Positions 47,433-58,426 of a DNA stretch of 64,000 nucleotides are shown here, in pieces (positions within the stretch are counted from its first letter, which is position 1; every line of letters starts with the position of its first letter). Made by a program: the position numbers and the translations under genes. Location of the stretch: assembly GCF_000276665.1 (NCBI RefSeq), contig NW_004955417.1:24690872-24754871 (forward strand). The letters run 5' to 3'. The DNA is from Chinchilla lanigera. Its lineage: Eukaryota; Chordata; Mammalia; Rodentia; Chinchillidae. The notes under the pieces were generated by a model, which had not been told where the DNA came from, did no database searches, and worked only from the letters and a program-made list of their open reading frames with translations.

Positions 47433-48871
47433 AAAGTTTCTTGGAGTTTGTTTATTTATTTATTTATTTAGTTTTAACTTTATTTTAAGGAGAAAAAAAG
47501 CAAAACAAAATTTCAAAACAAGATAATAGGAGAGTAACAATGGTTAATACACTGTGTATTGTTACCTTCAAAGTAGTTACTCAGAGTACAAGATACAGGC
47601 ATGAAAAGTTATCCAAACAATATTAGCATAAACCTTTCTTTTCAATGAACAAAGAGAAATTAGTATTATAACTATCTTAACTATTATATATATATATATA
47701 TTTTATTCACTTTACCTTCCTTCTTTTCTCCTTTCCCTTACTCAAGTTTCTCTTTCCTTTTTAATAGTTTCTCTTATGTCACAATATCTATTATACATTT
47801 TGGATTTTCTTTACTCTTTCAACCTCTCACACTAGGAAACAACATGATGTTCACACATGTGAGTCTGATTATTTCACTTATGAGTATGGTCTTGAGTTGC
47901 ATCCATTTACCTACAAAAGCCTCAAGTTTATCCTTCTTTATGGCTGAGTAGTACTCTGTGGTGTAAAAGGACATTTTTTATATCCCTTGCTTGGTTGATG
48001 GGAATTTGGGTTGTTTCCAAGACTTAGCTATTGCAAATTGTGCTGCTACAAACATGGGTACACAAATATATCTATGGTATGATGTTTTTAATTCTTCTGG
48101 GTAGATACCCAGCTAGGTTGAATGGTACCTCTAATCCTAGTTTTTTGAGGAATCTCCACACTGATATCCAGAGTAGTTAAACCAGTCTACACTCCCACCA
48201 ACAGTGGAGAAGTGTTTTCTTTTTCCCAATGGAGTATTACTCAGCTGTAAAAAGATAAACTCAAGGCATTTGTTATTCGTGGATTTCTTGATGATAGCCG
48301 TTCTTTCTAGAGTGAGATGCAATCTCAGTGTTGTTTTAATTTGCATCTCTCAAATGAATGACTTTGAACATTTTTTCATATATTTATTTGCCTTTTGTAC
48401 TTCATCATTTGAAAAGTGCATATTTATCTCAGATGACCATTTTTGGATTGGGTCTTAGAATTTGCAGGGTCTTTTCATGTCTGATTTTTAAAATGCTTTA
48501 TATGGTTTAGATATAAGTCCTTTGTCTGAGGGACAGCTGGTTATAATTTTTTCCCACTCTGTGGGTTGTCTTTTCATTCTGTTGGTGGTTTCTTTTGTTG
48601 TGCAAAACTTTTTAATAAGGTGAGATCCCATTTGTTGATTCTTTACAGTTTTTCCTATGTAGTCTTGATTTTGTTCATGAAATCTCTACCTACTCCTATG
48701 TCTTCAAGATTTTTACTTACTTTGTTTTCCAGTAGATTTAGTGTTCTGTTTCAATGTTTAGATCTTTGATCCATTGTGAATTTAGGTTAGTGCACTATGA
48801 TAGACATGGGACTAGTTTTAGTCTTTGGCATGTAGACAGCCAATATTTCCAGCACCATTTATTAAAGAGGC

Positions 48872-48960
48872 CTGGGCTGGGGACAGAGCTCAGAGGTAGA
48901 GTGCCTGCCTTTCCTGGTATGAAAAATACATACATACATACATACATACATACTTTAAAT
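48872..48960 (+). mobile_element. Truncated ID SINE with (CATA)n tail, inside L1
   Basis: GGGCTGGGGACAGAGCTCAGAGGTAGAGTGCCTGCCT is followed directly by TTCCTGGTATG. The middle of the ID, including most of the B-box, is missing. The tail is an (ATAC)n run. Short duplications of aaagaggc at 48864-48871 and 48961-48968 show it inserted into the L1. The GGTAGAG wording after the A-box differs from all other IDs here. Confidence 0.85.
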
Positions 48961-49003
48961 AAAGAGGCTATCTCTCTCCCAGTGAAAATGTTTGGCCCCT
49001 TTG

Positions 49004-49894
49004 TCAAAGATAAGGTGGCTGAGTGTGTTTGTAGTAGTGTCTGTATCTTCTAATCTGCTCCACTGATCCCCAGGTATGTGTTTTTGCCAGTACCATGCTG
49101 ATTTTATCACAGTAGCTTTTTAGTATAATTTCGGGTTGAACTGTGATGCCTCCTCTGTTGCCCAGAATTGCTTTTGCTAGTCTAGATCTCTTCTGTTTAC
49201 AAATGAATTTTAGGCATGTTTTCTCTAGTTCTGTGAGATACGCTAATGATACTTTCATAAGGATTGAATTAAATCTGTACAACAATTTTGGGAGTATGGC
49301 CATTTTCACTATATTGGTTCTTCCTATCCATGAGCAAGGAATATCTTTGCATTTTCTGATATCCTCTTCAATCTCATTTTTCAGAGTACTGTAATTTTCA
49401 GTGTATACACCTTTTACTTCCTTTGTTAGATGGATTCCTAAGTATTTCATTTTTTTTGGATGCTATTGTGAAGATGTGGTTTCCCTAATTTCTTTCTCAA
49501 TGAGTTTGTTGTTTGTGTACAGGAATGCTATTGATTTTTGAGCATTGACTTTGTTTCCAGCTATGCTACTGAATTTGGTTATTAAATTTAGAAGTGTTTT
49601 TGTGGAGTTTTTGGAGTCTTCTATGTACAGTATCATATCATCTATGAATAATGATAATTTCACTTCTTCCTTTCCTATCCTTATTCCTTTTATTTCTCTG
49701 TGTTGTCTAATTGCTCTGGCTAATGTTTCCAGAACTATATTGAATAGGTGTGATGATAGTGAACATCTTTGTCTTGTTCCTGATTTTAGAGTGAAAACTT
49801 TCAGATTTTGATCATGTGGTATGATATTAGCTGTTGACTTGTCATAGATGCAGTGACCCTTTGTTTGTTCAGGAGGCTGTTGTTTAATTTCCAT
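49004..49894 (-). pseudogene. L1 ORF2 reverse transcriptase and C-terminal part (broken)
   Basis: Two adjoining open segments encode the L1 reverse transcriptase palm and the C-terminal region. The palm has the RT core around [20 protein letters not shown] and the F-x-D-D-M catalytic motif. After a break at about 49451-49462, the second segment covers the next 148 codons with IPCSW and [12 protein letters not shown]. The RT frame is preserved across about 140 codons. This argues for moderate age despite the deletion upstream. Confidence 0.9.
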
Positions 49895-50640
49895 GTGTTC
49901 ATGTAATTTTTGTGGTTTCTTTTGCTGTTGATTTCTAATTTCATTGCACTATGGTCAAATAACATGCAGAGGAAAATTTCAATTCCTTTGCAATTATGTA
50001 AGCATGTTTGAGGGGCTAATATGTGGTCTATTTTGGAGAACACCTCATGTGCAGGCGAAAAAAATGTGTATTCTGATGTTGTGGAGTGGAACACCCTGTA
50101 GATATCTACTATGTCCATTTGTTCACAGGTTTGTTTTAATTCTGATATTTCTTTGTTGATTTTTTATCTGGTTGATCTATCTAATTGTGAGAGTAGGGTA
50201 TTAAGGCCGCCATTACTATTGTGTTAGTGTTTATTTGATTTTTCTGTCCATTAATATTTGTTTTATGTAATTGGGACCAGTGTTTGGTGCATATATATTT
50301 GTGATTGTTATCTCTTCTTCTTGGAGTCTTCCCTTAACAAATATCTAGTGATTTTTTTTTTTGTCTCTTTTAATCAGTCATCGTGTGAACACATTGTCTA
50401 TGAAAAGAATAGCCACCCCTGCTTTTCTTTGGGATCCTGTGTCATGGAATATTGTTTTCCATCCTTTTGCTGTTAGTCTATGAATTTCTTTTTGAGTTCA
50501 ATGTGTCTCTTGCAGGCAGCATATTGTAGAATCTTGCTTCTTGACTCATTTTTCCAGTCTGTTTCTTCTGATTGGTGAGTTGAGTCTGTTTCTTGGAGCT
50601 TTATGATAAAAATGTTCTCCTATTTGCATAATATCTGCTT
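49801..50640 (-). pseudogene. L1 ORF2 endonuclease domain remnant
   Basis: The segment at 49801-50118 carries the end of the apurinic-type endonuclease ([36 protein letters not shown] and the WKLNNSLLN linker). The complement of 50120-50640 follows the rest of the domain in order. It has stops and a frameshift, and the catalytic Gly-Asp-Phe-Asn reads as GGLN or AALI depending on frame. The domain is dead. Confidence 0.82.
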
Positions 50641-50689
50641 TTGAATCAAATGATACTTTGTATATTTAAAGGATTAAATGTTTCTTAAT

Positions 50690-51179
50690 AAATCAGTACC
50701 TTTGTGCCTCTCTTACTTTTTTCACAGTAAAACATTTCAGCTTCTGCTTCCTCTGCTGAATGCTGCTGCACCCATTTCAGTTCCCTTTTTCCTTTGTCCT
50801 TCTTCACTCTGAGTCCTAGGATCTCCACCCTTGTCCAGGGTATAGGGTGATGGGTACATTAAGTTGAGTAACTTGATCAAATTTTGATCATAGTTTCTTT
50901 TGTTAAGCTTTATTGTTTTCTTTTAGGTCTTCCTCTATAAACTTTTGGTTTTCCTTCTATCTTCTTATTTTCCCCTTACCTTCTTTGCCTCAGTCTTATG
51001 GTACTTCTTTAAAAAATTTATTAACCATTTAAATATTCACAACTCAAAGGCATTTAATGCATTTATAATACATTACTTTATCTTTGTGCAAAATATCTTT
51101 ATCACCTCAGAAGGTGACACTCACTTCCCTTTAGGTAAAGTCTTTACTTTATGGTAGGAACAAATATGGATCATGTAGT
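50690..51179. other. Pyrimidine-rich unclassified stretch
   Basis: Could be more of the L1 (ORF1 side), but I cannot match it. No other feature recognised. Confidence 0.35.
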
Positions 51180-52000
51180 TGTCCATTTCTGTGTAACAAA
51201 TGATTCAGAAATATAGCTGCTTAAAGCAGCAGTCCCTTTTAAAATCTGTTTGTGAGGAGCAGTACTTTAGATATGGCTTACACTTCAGCCCAGAGTCTCT
51301 CACAAGGCTAAGATGAAAGTGTCAGGAGCTGCTGTCCTGTGTAGTCTGGGCTCAAGAGGCTCTAAATTCACTTGTGTGGCTGTTGCCAAAATTCCTCACC
51401 ACATGGACCTTTGCAGTGTGGTTAATCTTAACTGCCCACTTGACTGGTTTGAGAGGCACCTGGGAGATTAGTAAGACACACCTGTGAATATGGTGGGTCA
51501 TGGGGAAGTATATCTGGTCCCTGGACCCTTCCTCTCTGAGTCTTTCACTGTCGCTCTGCTTCCTGGCTGCCACAATTTTAGCAGCTGTCCTCTGTGATGC
51601 CCAAGCACCATGATACTTCTGCCTTGGAGCCAGCTGACCATAGACTGACACCTCTGAAACCATGAGCAAAAACGAACCTTTTCTGTTTTAAATTGTGTAT
51701 GTTGGGTATTTTGTCCCCCAACAGAAAGGTGACTAAAACATGCAAGAAAGCCCACATCAGCCCAGCTGGCTCCATCAGAGAAAGTAAAGGAGAGAATGAT
51801 AGAGCTGAGAGACTGGCCTGACAGAGAAGAGAGTAGACAGGATGGAATGCAGAGGATTGTTGTAATCAGTCTTAGAAGCACTGTTGATCCTTTTTTGTAT
51901 TCTATTTCTTAAAAGCAACCACTAGGTTCAGCCCTCACTCTGGATGTAGAGAGAATTACACAAGGACATGAGTTACCATCATGCAAGAAGCAGGGACCAA
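51180..52000 (+). repeat. Old mammalian repeat split by an LTR
   Basis: The left part, 'ccatttctgtgtaacaaatgattcagaaatatagctgcttaaa...', resumes after the LTR. Its end, 'cactaggttcagccctcactctggatgtagagagaattacacaaggacatgag', matches the end of a common old placental repeat. The family is unassigned and resembles those at 8040 and 42204. Confidence 0.5.
51417..51740 (+). mobile_element. MaLR-like solo LTR
   Basis: A 324-base element beginning TGTGGTTAATCTTAAC and ending GTGACTAAAACA, flanked by 5-base tgcag/tgcaa repeats. Its 3' half ('tgccttggagccagctgac', 'tgttgggtattttgtccccc') resembles the LTR at 31145. The open frames crossing it (to 127 codons, minus) are not genes. Confidence 0.75.
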
Positions 52001-52640
52001 GTCAGAGGCTGCTTCTGAGGCCTCTGCATGGCTTTCTTTCATCATCTTCTGTTGGGAGATTCTGCTTTTTTTGAGTATCTCTTATCTAATTTTGAGTAAC
52101 CACTGGTAATCAGAAGGAAATGTTACTTTTATCATTACATATCTTAAAGAATTTACACTAATTTATGGGGTAGAAAACACAAACAGGCAAAATTATAATA
52201 ATTAAGGCACAGCAAAATAGTGCTTTGGATAGTGTGCTTTACGCGTTACAAAGGTAGTCAGATAGAACTGAATGATTATTGTAATCCTGAGCTTGAATAT
52301 ACAACTTCACAAACCCATATTCTACACAGCAGGTATGAATAAAATTATATTGATCAGTAAGAAGGGGGAAGATCAATACTGGTTGCAGCTATTAAGGGGG
52401 AAATAAACTTTAAAAAGACCTTATTTGAAGTAAATGAACATTAATGGTGAACCTTAAAACTGTGTTATTTGAGCATCACGGATCTGAAGATATTCCACAT
52501 AAAGAAGAAAATATTTTGTGCAGCTGTTTCCAGAATTACAAGAATATGAGAACTCTCATGTCTTTATTTTCCCCTGGGGCAGAGACTGAAATTGAAGCTT
52601 TAGCTTTTGTTTCCTGGGTCCCTGCCTCTCTTATCCTCTC
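52001..52640. other. Unclassified non-coding stretch
   Basis: Nothing recognised. Confidence 0.4.
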
Positions 52641-52775
52641 CTTAGCAGTGTAATATTGAGCAAGGTACTTAACATCTTTACAGCTTCATTTCCCTGTCTG
52701 TAAAGTGAGATAATCATAGTATTTATCGCGTAAAGGTGATAGAATGATAAGTCATGGTAGTTAAAAGGCAGATAA
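52641..52775 (+). repeat. Probable MIR SINE fragment
   Basis: Sense MIR order: 'atattgagcaaggtacttaacatctttacagcttcatttccctgtctgtaaagtgagataatcatagta'. Confidence 0.72.
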
Positions 52776-53124
52776 TATTACATTTGCTTGCATTTAACCA
52801 GGGCTAAGGGGTGGAAATGTTTTGGGTTATGTTTCATCTGACATTGGGAAGAATTACTGAAACTCAGAGTGGGAGTTAGTAAACAGCAGCATGACTGATC
52901 TTGCCATCACTTGTCTTTACACAGACTGTGAGGGAAACAGTTTTTACACTTTTGCACAGTTGCTTACACAGCAGCAGCAGCCAGGAGAAAAAGAAACAGC
53001 AATACAGACTGCCCAGGGCTCACCAAGTCAGAAGTATTTGCTCTCTGGCCCTTTGCCACAAAAAGTTCACCAACCTGGAGAGCTTTCTCAAAGTGGGAAG
53101 ACATCCTTGTGCAATGTGTTAGCG

Positions 53125-53425
53125 ACTTTTCTCGTTACTGAGACAAAATATCTGACACCAAAAGTTAAAGGAGGAAAGGTTTAGTTAGCTCACAGTTCTT
53201 GGGAATTTTGTCCGTAATTGGCTGGCTACCAGGCAGGGTGGCATGGTAGAGGGGCAACCGTTCACGGTGATGGGAGATAGCAAAAGCAACGAGGAGAGAG
53301 GGGAAAGCCAGCCTCTTTCTGACCCTTACACTGTATCCAGTCTACCAGGGTTAGGGTAGTGCCAATCCAATCATTGGGCTGATCCAGCAGTTATACACCC
53401 TTAATTCCAGCTCCATTAATCCTAG
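53125..53425 (+). repeat. Interspersed repeat common in rodents, family not assigned
   Basis: Order of words: 'cttttctcgttactgagacaaaatatctgacacc', 'ggaggaaaggtttagttagctcacagttc', 'ggcaggg...catggtagaggggcaac', 'ccaatccaatcattgggctg', 'aattccagctccattaatcctagcagcaca'. I know this pattern from rodent genomes but cannot give the family name safely. Confidence 0.55.
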
Positions 53426-53814
53426 CAGCACACTATGAGTGGATCACACACTCTAGATTCAGCTGCGTCTGAAAAGCCAGCCCCCCATGACCACAAGAGG
53501 CTTTGGGGAGACATCTAGATGCAAACAGGCAGTGAGTGGGTTTCTTGTCACTAGAGAATTTGAGTGGGAATGAGAGTGATGGTGATACAGAAAGAAATAA
53601 TGATGATAAGGAACTAATTCAAACTCCAGAAGACATCTGAAGCAAGAACCCATGAATCCCCTTCGACAGAAGATGGAATCTGTGGCTGCCCTTTCTATAG
53701 CTTGAAATCCCTGGTTGTTAGAAAATTCTTCCTTCTATTGAGAAATCTGTTCCTTTGTGAATTCGATTCATTCCTATTCTCTTTTATCCCCTTTGTTCTT
53801 TGTTGCTCTGTGTC

Positions 53815-53930
53815 TTGCAGCTGTCATCAAACAGCTGATTTGAGAGAACTGAGGCTGGGCCGCCTCTGGTGTCTCGGCGCTGCATTAGGTATCGGAAGGC
53901 TGCAGAGCCATTAATGGTAAAGAGACAGCA
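53815..53930. promoter_or_regulatory. Candidate conserved non-coding element
   Basis: A compact, balanced segment with an E-box CAGCTG, several CpGs (GGCCGCCTC, CTCGGCGCTG, ATCGGAAG) and GCCATTAATGG, a palindromic homeodomain-type site. No repeat match seen. Confidence 0.35.
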
Positions 53931-54054
53931 GCAAATATGAAGTCCATCTTCCTGTTAGAGTGAAAAAATATTAAGACAGGAAATATTACTTGAGACATTT
54001 TAAGAGTTTCAGCCTAACAGATGGCATTAAAACATGATTATCACAGCAACCTTT

Positions 54055-54240
54055 ACTCAGCAGCTATGTGCAAAACATTGAAATGTATTGTTATTTAATC
54101 CTGACACAAGCATCATGAGGTATTAATTACTATCACAGCAGTAACTGAATACAGTAACAGAAAATACATATACAGTGAGAAAGGCTTGTTATTTTTCCCA
54201 TTTCACAAATAGGAAAACAAAGTTTAAAAGTATTAATAAA
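54055..54240 (-). repeat. Probable MIR SINE relic
   Basis: Reversed MIR order is visible: 'ctatgtgcaaaacattgaaatgta', 'ttatttaatcctgacacaagcatcatgaggtatta', 'cccatttcacaaataggaaaacaaag'. Confidence 0.65.
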
Positions 54241-54333
54241 ATTGTTTAAAATCAATCTCTGCACTCCAGCTTTGGTCTCGCTTCTCCAGAGTGCCTCTCT
54301 TATCCACCAGAGTGTACAGCCAATGATACTTTG

Positions 54334-54440
54334 TTTTGTTTTTTGCTTGTTCATTTGTTTATTTCCGGTACCGGGAATCCAACTCACGACCTCACGCTTG
54401 CCAGGCAGGCGCTGTGCCACTGAGTTAAATCCCAGCCCTG
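54334..54440 (-). mobile_element. ID-type SINE, minus strand
   Basis: Reversed ID: a T-rich/GTTT tail, GGTACCGGGAATCCAACTC, then GCCAGGCAGGCGC and ending CAGCCC. Duplications ccaatgatactttg (54320-54333) and ccaaagatactttg (54441-54454) differ at two bases. One of two IDs in this orientation in the window. Confidence 0.93.
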
Positions 54441-54454
54441 CCAAAGATACTTTG

Positions 54455-56469
54455 CTTGCGGCAGTTACAGGTACCGCAAATACTGCTTGTCCAAAGCTCT
54501 CCTCTGCCCTCATGATAATGTGAAATCCAGCTGTCTCATTTTACATGCTTTTTTCCCTGTACGCTACTGAAGAATGGGGTCCTTTACACATTATGTTCTC
54601 TAAGTGTCTAAAACATGATAGGTATTTTTAATGTTTATTTTTGTTATCTAGCACTGTAAGCATAGGGAAATGGATTGGTATCAAATCCAACATTTTTCAT
54701 CTGCTTTTTTGGGCAAAGAACAATGGTTTTCAGATCTCTTGGCAAGTGTTATGAATATTTCCTTTAAAAAATATTATTCTGGGGCTACCTGAATCTGTTA
54801 TGTGTGGTAAAATACCACACTCCTTCACATGTATTTTTCCACTTCTTCCATAATTTGACTCCTCTGAATTTCCTTGTTACTCAGAAGAAAGTCTACATCT
54901 TTCAGCTTTCATCTCTCTCATCTTAAGGATGATCAGGATGTAAAGATGTTGGGTACCCTATGTATTGGAGGCAATCATAATTGTTTTAAAGATGACTCTT
55001 GTAGGATCTTCGAGTGAATAAGAGTAAAAATGATCCCCATACAAGGTGTGTATATAACAACGTATTTCCTTTTTTATTTTCTACAGTCATAAGATGAGGG
55101 TTTGGCTAAAAAGTCGAGAAATCTTGGTTGGGGTTAGGGTCATGGGGTGAGGCTGGGATGGAGGCAAGGTTTTGTTTTTGCCGTAGCAGAAAGTTCAAGG
55201 CTGATGCTTCAGTATGAGGTCGCTCTTGCATTGGAGGTGAACCTAGATGCTCTCCATGGGTTTGAAGTAGACTGTGGGCTGAGTAGTCCAAGGCACGTAC
55301 ATGTGATCCCCTGTCAGCTAAACTCGCTCTTCAAGAAGGTTGAATCTTAAGGAGACCATGAAGCTGCCATGTCATTCCCAAGGTGGCCCTGGGAAGGGGC
55401 TGCCCTCACTGCTAGGCTTAGTTGTGGGTGGCAAAGACGGCTGGACCCAACTACACTTGACTTAGCCTGAGGATGGTAAAGGCCTTGATCCACAGAGCAA
55501 GCAGATGCAGAGTATGAAGAAGTAGAAGCAGGTTAAAGTTGCCCAAGGAAGAGGGTGTGCTGCATATGCAAGAAGCTATCTATATCCCCAAGCAAGCATC
55601 GACCACGGCTGCTTAGTTTTATTACTAATCTCCATCCCAGGGTCGGGGAGGACATACTTTATTATTTATCAGTTCCCAATAGCAGATTTCTACCTCACAA
55701 TCTTCCTGGTGTGCTTGTGTTTACATTGCCTGGAAGGGACAGGGCTGTTCCCTTATGATTGAGTGTTCTGTCCTCTATACGTCTCTGCTTTGAAGGAGAG
55801 AGCATTTGCTTGTGGCACCAGAAAATAAAATGTGAATAAGAAGATTACAAGGCCATATATCCTCAAGTATTAAAATGTGTGTGAATGAATTAAGTGTGAC
55901 TTAAGATTCTGAGAGGTGAAATCTGATTTGAGAGAAAGATCACCCCCAGGAAATTGTTGGGGATGGGATGGAAGGGAATTCTTCCAATTTCACCATCCTT
56001 ACTTTCAGTCTCACGTGTTCTACAGACCAGAATGAACTACAGTTCATTTAGCAGATTGCTGAGCTGCCAGTTTGCATGAAGCATCTCAAGGTGTCTTTTT
56101 CTATCCATTTTCTCTAACTCATGACTTTTCGTTCTGTTTCCCAAGAACACTTTAAATGAGTAACGTTTCTTAACCCGTTCATGCAAAAACTCAGCACCAC
56201 CTCTGCTGAAGGCCTCTCTGCCTGCTTAGTTTGGAATTATTGCATTCCTGCATAACCTCCAAACTCCCCATGCAAACATCATTGTATTTACCGTGTCTTG
56301 TAAGTTCCGATTTACATGTTCATGTCTTCTAATTGTTCAGGGGCTCTTATTCTTTATACAGAGGGAAAAATACTTTTGGGAGACAACTGTCTGAAATAAG
56401 TTCCTTTTCCGGACAGAACTACTGTCAGGTAAACTAACATGTGATTAATAATAGACTCAAGTTAAATCA
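54455..56469. other. Mostly unclassified non-coding stretch
   Basis: 2 kb with nothing coding. A possible L2 fragment at about 56195-56350 ('ctgcctgcttagtttggaattattgc... catcattgtatttaccgtgtc') is weakly supported. Confidence 0.4.
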
Positions 56470-56757
56470 TCTACAAAGCTAGACCCAAAAGAACATACTT
56501 GTGTGATTGTGCTGATATGAAATACCCAGAATACGCAAATCTATAGAGACAGAAAACAAATTATTTGTTTACCAAGGGCTAAGTGGAGAGGGAATTGGAG
56601 AGTTATTGCTTAATGTGTGTAGGGTTTCTATTTGGGTTGATGAGAATCTCAAGAACTGAGTAGTGGTGATGGCTACTGAATTGATTGCTTGAAAATAGTT
56701 ACAAAATATATTTTAGGTTATGTATTTTTACCACAATAAAAATTTTAAAATCATTAC
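56470..56757 (+). mobile_element. Ancient L1 (L1M-type) 3' end
   Basis: Sense L1M 3' end: 'tgatatgaaatacccagaatacgcaaatctatagagacag', 'accaagggctaagtggagaggg', 'gtgatggctactgaattgattgc', ending 'accacaataaaaattttaaaa' with an AATAAA signal. Same family as 10838-11322. Confidence 0.8.
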
Positions 56758-56790
56758 AAACAACAACAGCAACAACAACAACAACGACAA
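56758..56790. repeat. (CAA)n microsatellite
   Basis: About ten CAA units with one CAG and one CGA interruption, directly after the L1M 3' end. It probably grew from that element's A-rich tail. Confidence 0.9.
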
Positions 56791-58306
56791 AGCATTAAGA
56801 CCAAATCCAGAATATATTGAATTCCTTTGCTTACTTGAATCCTAAATCTTTGACCCCTAAATGTTCTGCAATGATTCTGATATCTATAACCACTCCAAAT
56901 AATTTTCTCTTATCCTAAAGTCCACATTATGGGGGGAAAGGAGAGAGAGGATTTTTGTACAAAGAAAGATGGATTGTGTTTTGTAACTGGGTAATTTATT
57001 AACGTCAGCCACTGATTATTTTTCCTCCTTTCTATTCATAACTATTTTAATTTGCAAAGTAATCAGTTGCTTGCAAAGCAAGGACACACATACATTTAAA
57101 AATTACAGTCATTTAAAAATCCTCTGTGACTGAGATATAACTATGTAACCAAACTGAGATTTCTTTCATCTTTTCCTGTGCACAGAACTGCTTTCACTGC
57201 CTAGATTCTTGCCATTAGGGAAGCAATTGTGTGGCTCTCCTGGCCAGCAGGACCTTGGTGATGGTAACATGACCCTCTTCTAGGGCTGCTTCGTGTGCAG
57301 TCAGCATGGTTTTGTTCTTTTCTGCAGTGGCTTTGGAGGCCATGTGTTTGAGCCAGTAGTGTCACAGCTTAGCAGGAACCTAGATCGCAATGTTACTACA
57401 TAGAAATGAGCTGCTAGAAAAGAATGCCTTAGATTATTGCTGTGAATTAAAGAAAATATACTATTACTGCAGTAAACCTCTGATATTGAGGGTCTGTTTG
57501 TTATCACAGCATAACCTCTGCTCTTTTACCTTCCAATTTTACTCACTAGAGGAAACTGTATATCCATTCTATTTTTCAAGCAAAGCCTAGAATATTTCAA
57601 TGTTATGACTGTTTTTCCTATCCCTTCCATCTTCCAGAAGTAGTGTGGATAATAAACTTACTGCTGTTAGGCCACATTCTTCTATAAATCAACTAAGGGT
57701 TGATTTACAACTTCAAACTCATTAACTTTAAACTTATAACCCATATAACTTTAGAACCCATCCTCCTTGCTTGACATTTGCTTAAGAGTGTGTACGTGAT
57801 ATGATTTTGGCCAAAAGGGCATGAGAAGAAGTCTGACACAAAGTTTCTTGGAAAGATATTTATTTCACTGGTTAAAAATTCAGTTGTTCTTTTGTTCAAC
57901 ATTGTTTTGAATTCTGCATATGTAGTACCATATATTGCTGAATGAAGTTACTGTGAGAACAAAGGTTTTATGCAAAGCAGAGAAAAAACATAGCAGCAAT
58001 TTTTTTATGAACCATCGATCCTATGAATTAACCAATACTGAAGATTTTTCCCATAAAATTTATGACATATGTCATAATAAATTTTTCATATTTTGAAAAA
58101 TGGCTAATATATAAATGATTCTGAGTGGTTATTAAAACATTTTAAAATTATTTCTTTTATTTGCAGCCTAGAGCATCCTAAGACATTGAAATTAAAGCCA
58201 TTTCTAATGATTTTAATATTTGAAGTAATATTGCCACAAGTGTTGTTGTGTATTTATTTCCGATTATGCCCATAATTTTTTCTGTAGTTGTATTTCTAAG
58301 TCATAG
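56791..58306. other. Unclassified non-coding stretch
   Basis: AT-rich and without recognised repeats. A short minus-strand frame at about 57210-57360 is discussed in the findings and is not called as a gene. Confidence 0.4.
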
Positions 58307-58320
58307 AAGACAAGCATTTA

Positions 58321-58426
58321 GGGGGCTGGGGATTTAGCTCAGTGGCAAAGCGCCTGCCTGGCAAGCGCAAGGTCATGAGTTCAGTTCCCGGTTCCAGAGA
58401 AAAACCAAAAAAAAAAAAAAAAAAAA
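58321..58426 (+). mobile_element. ID-type SINE, young
   Basis: A full-length ID with clean A-box and B-box, a GAGAAAAACC pre-tail and a long uninterrupted A-run. Perfect 14-base duplications aagacaagcattta lie at 58307-58320 and 58427-58440. The intact tail and perfect duplications mark it as one of the youngest insertions here. Confidence 0.96.

Larger units (their letters stand above)
47443..50650 (-). mobile_element. L1 element, 5'-truncated and internally deleted
   Basis: The minus-strand L1 starts with its A-tail (seen as a (TTTA)n run at 47450-47470) and 3' UTR. It continues through the ORF2 C-terminus (49004-49450, with KYLGIHLT and [16 protein letters not shown]), reverse transcriptase (49463-49894, with GTRQRCSLS and FIDDM), and endonuclease (about 49870-50640). 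The polymerase motif has Ile in place of the usual Ala before the Asp pair. The endonuclease and RT parts join at about 49850-49866, where some 350 codons are missing. The GDFN endonuclease motif is eroded. It is not functional. The upstream end is uncertain. Confidence 0.93.

Noticed and set aside
51352..51881. Minus-strand frames of 105-127 codons
   Set aside because: They cross a solo LTR and the older repeat that it interrupts.
52891..53184. 97-codon plus-strand frame
   Set aside because: It overlaps a second frame, has no domain, and its end lies inside an interspersed repeat.
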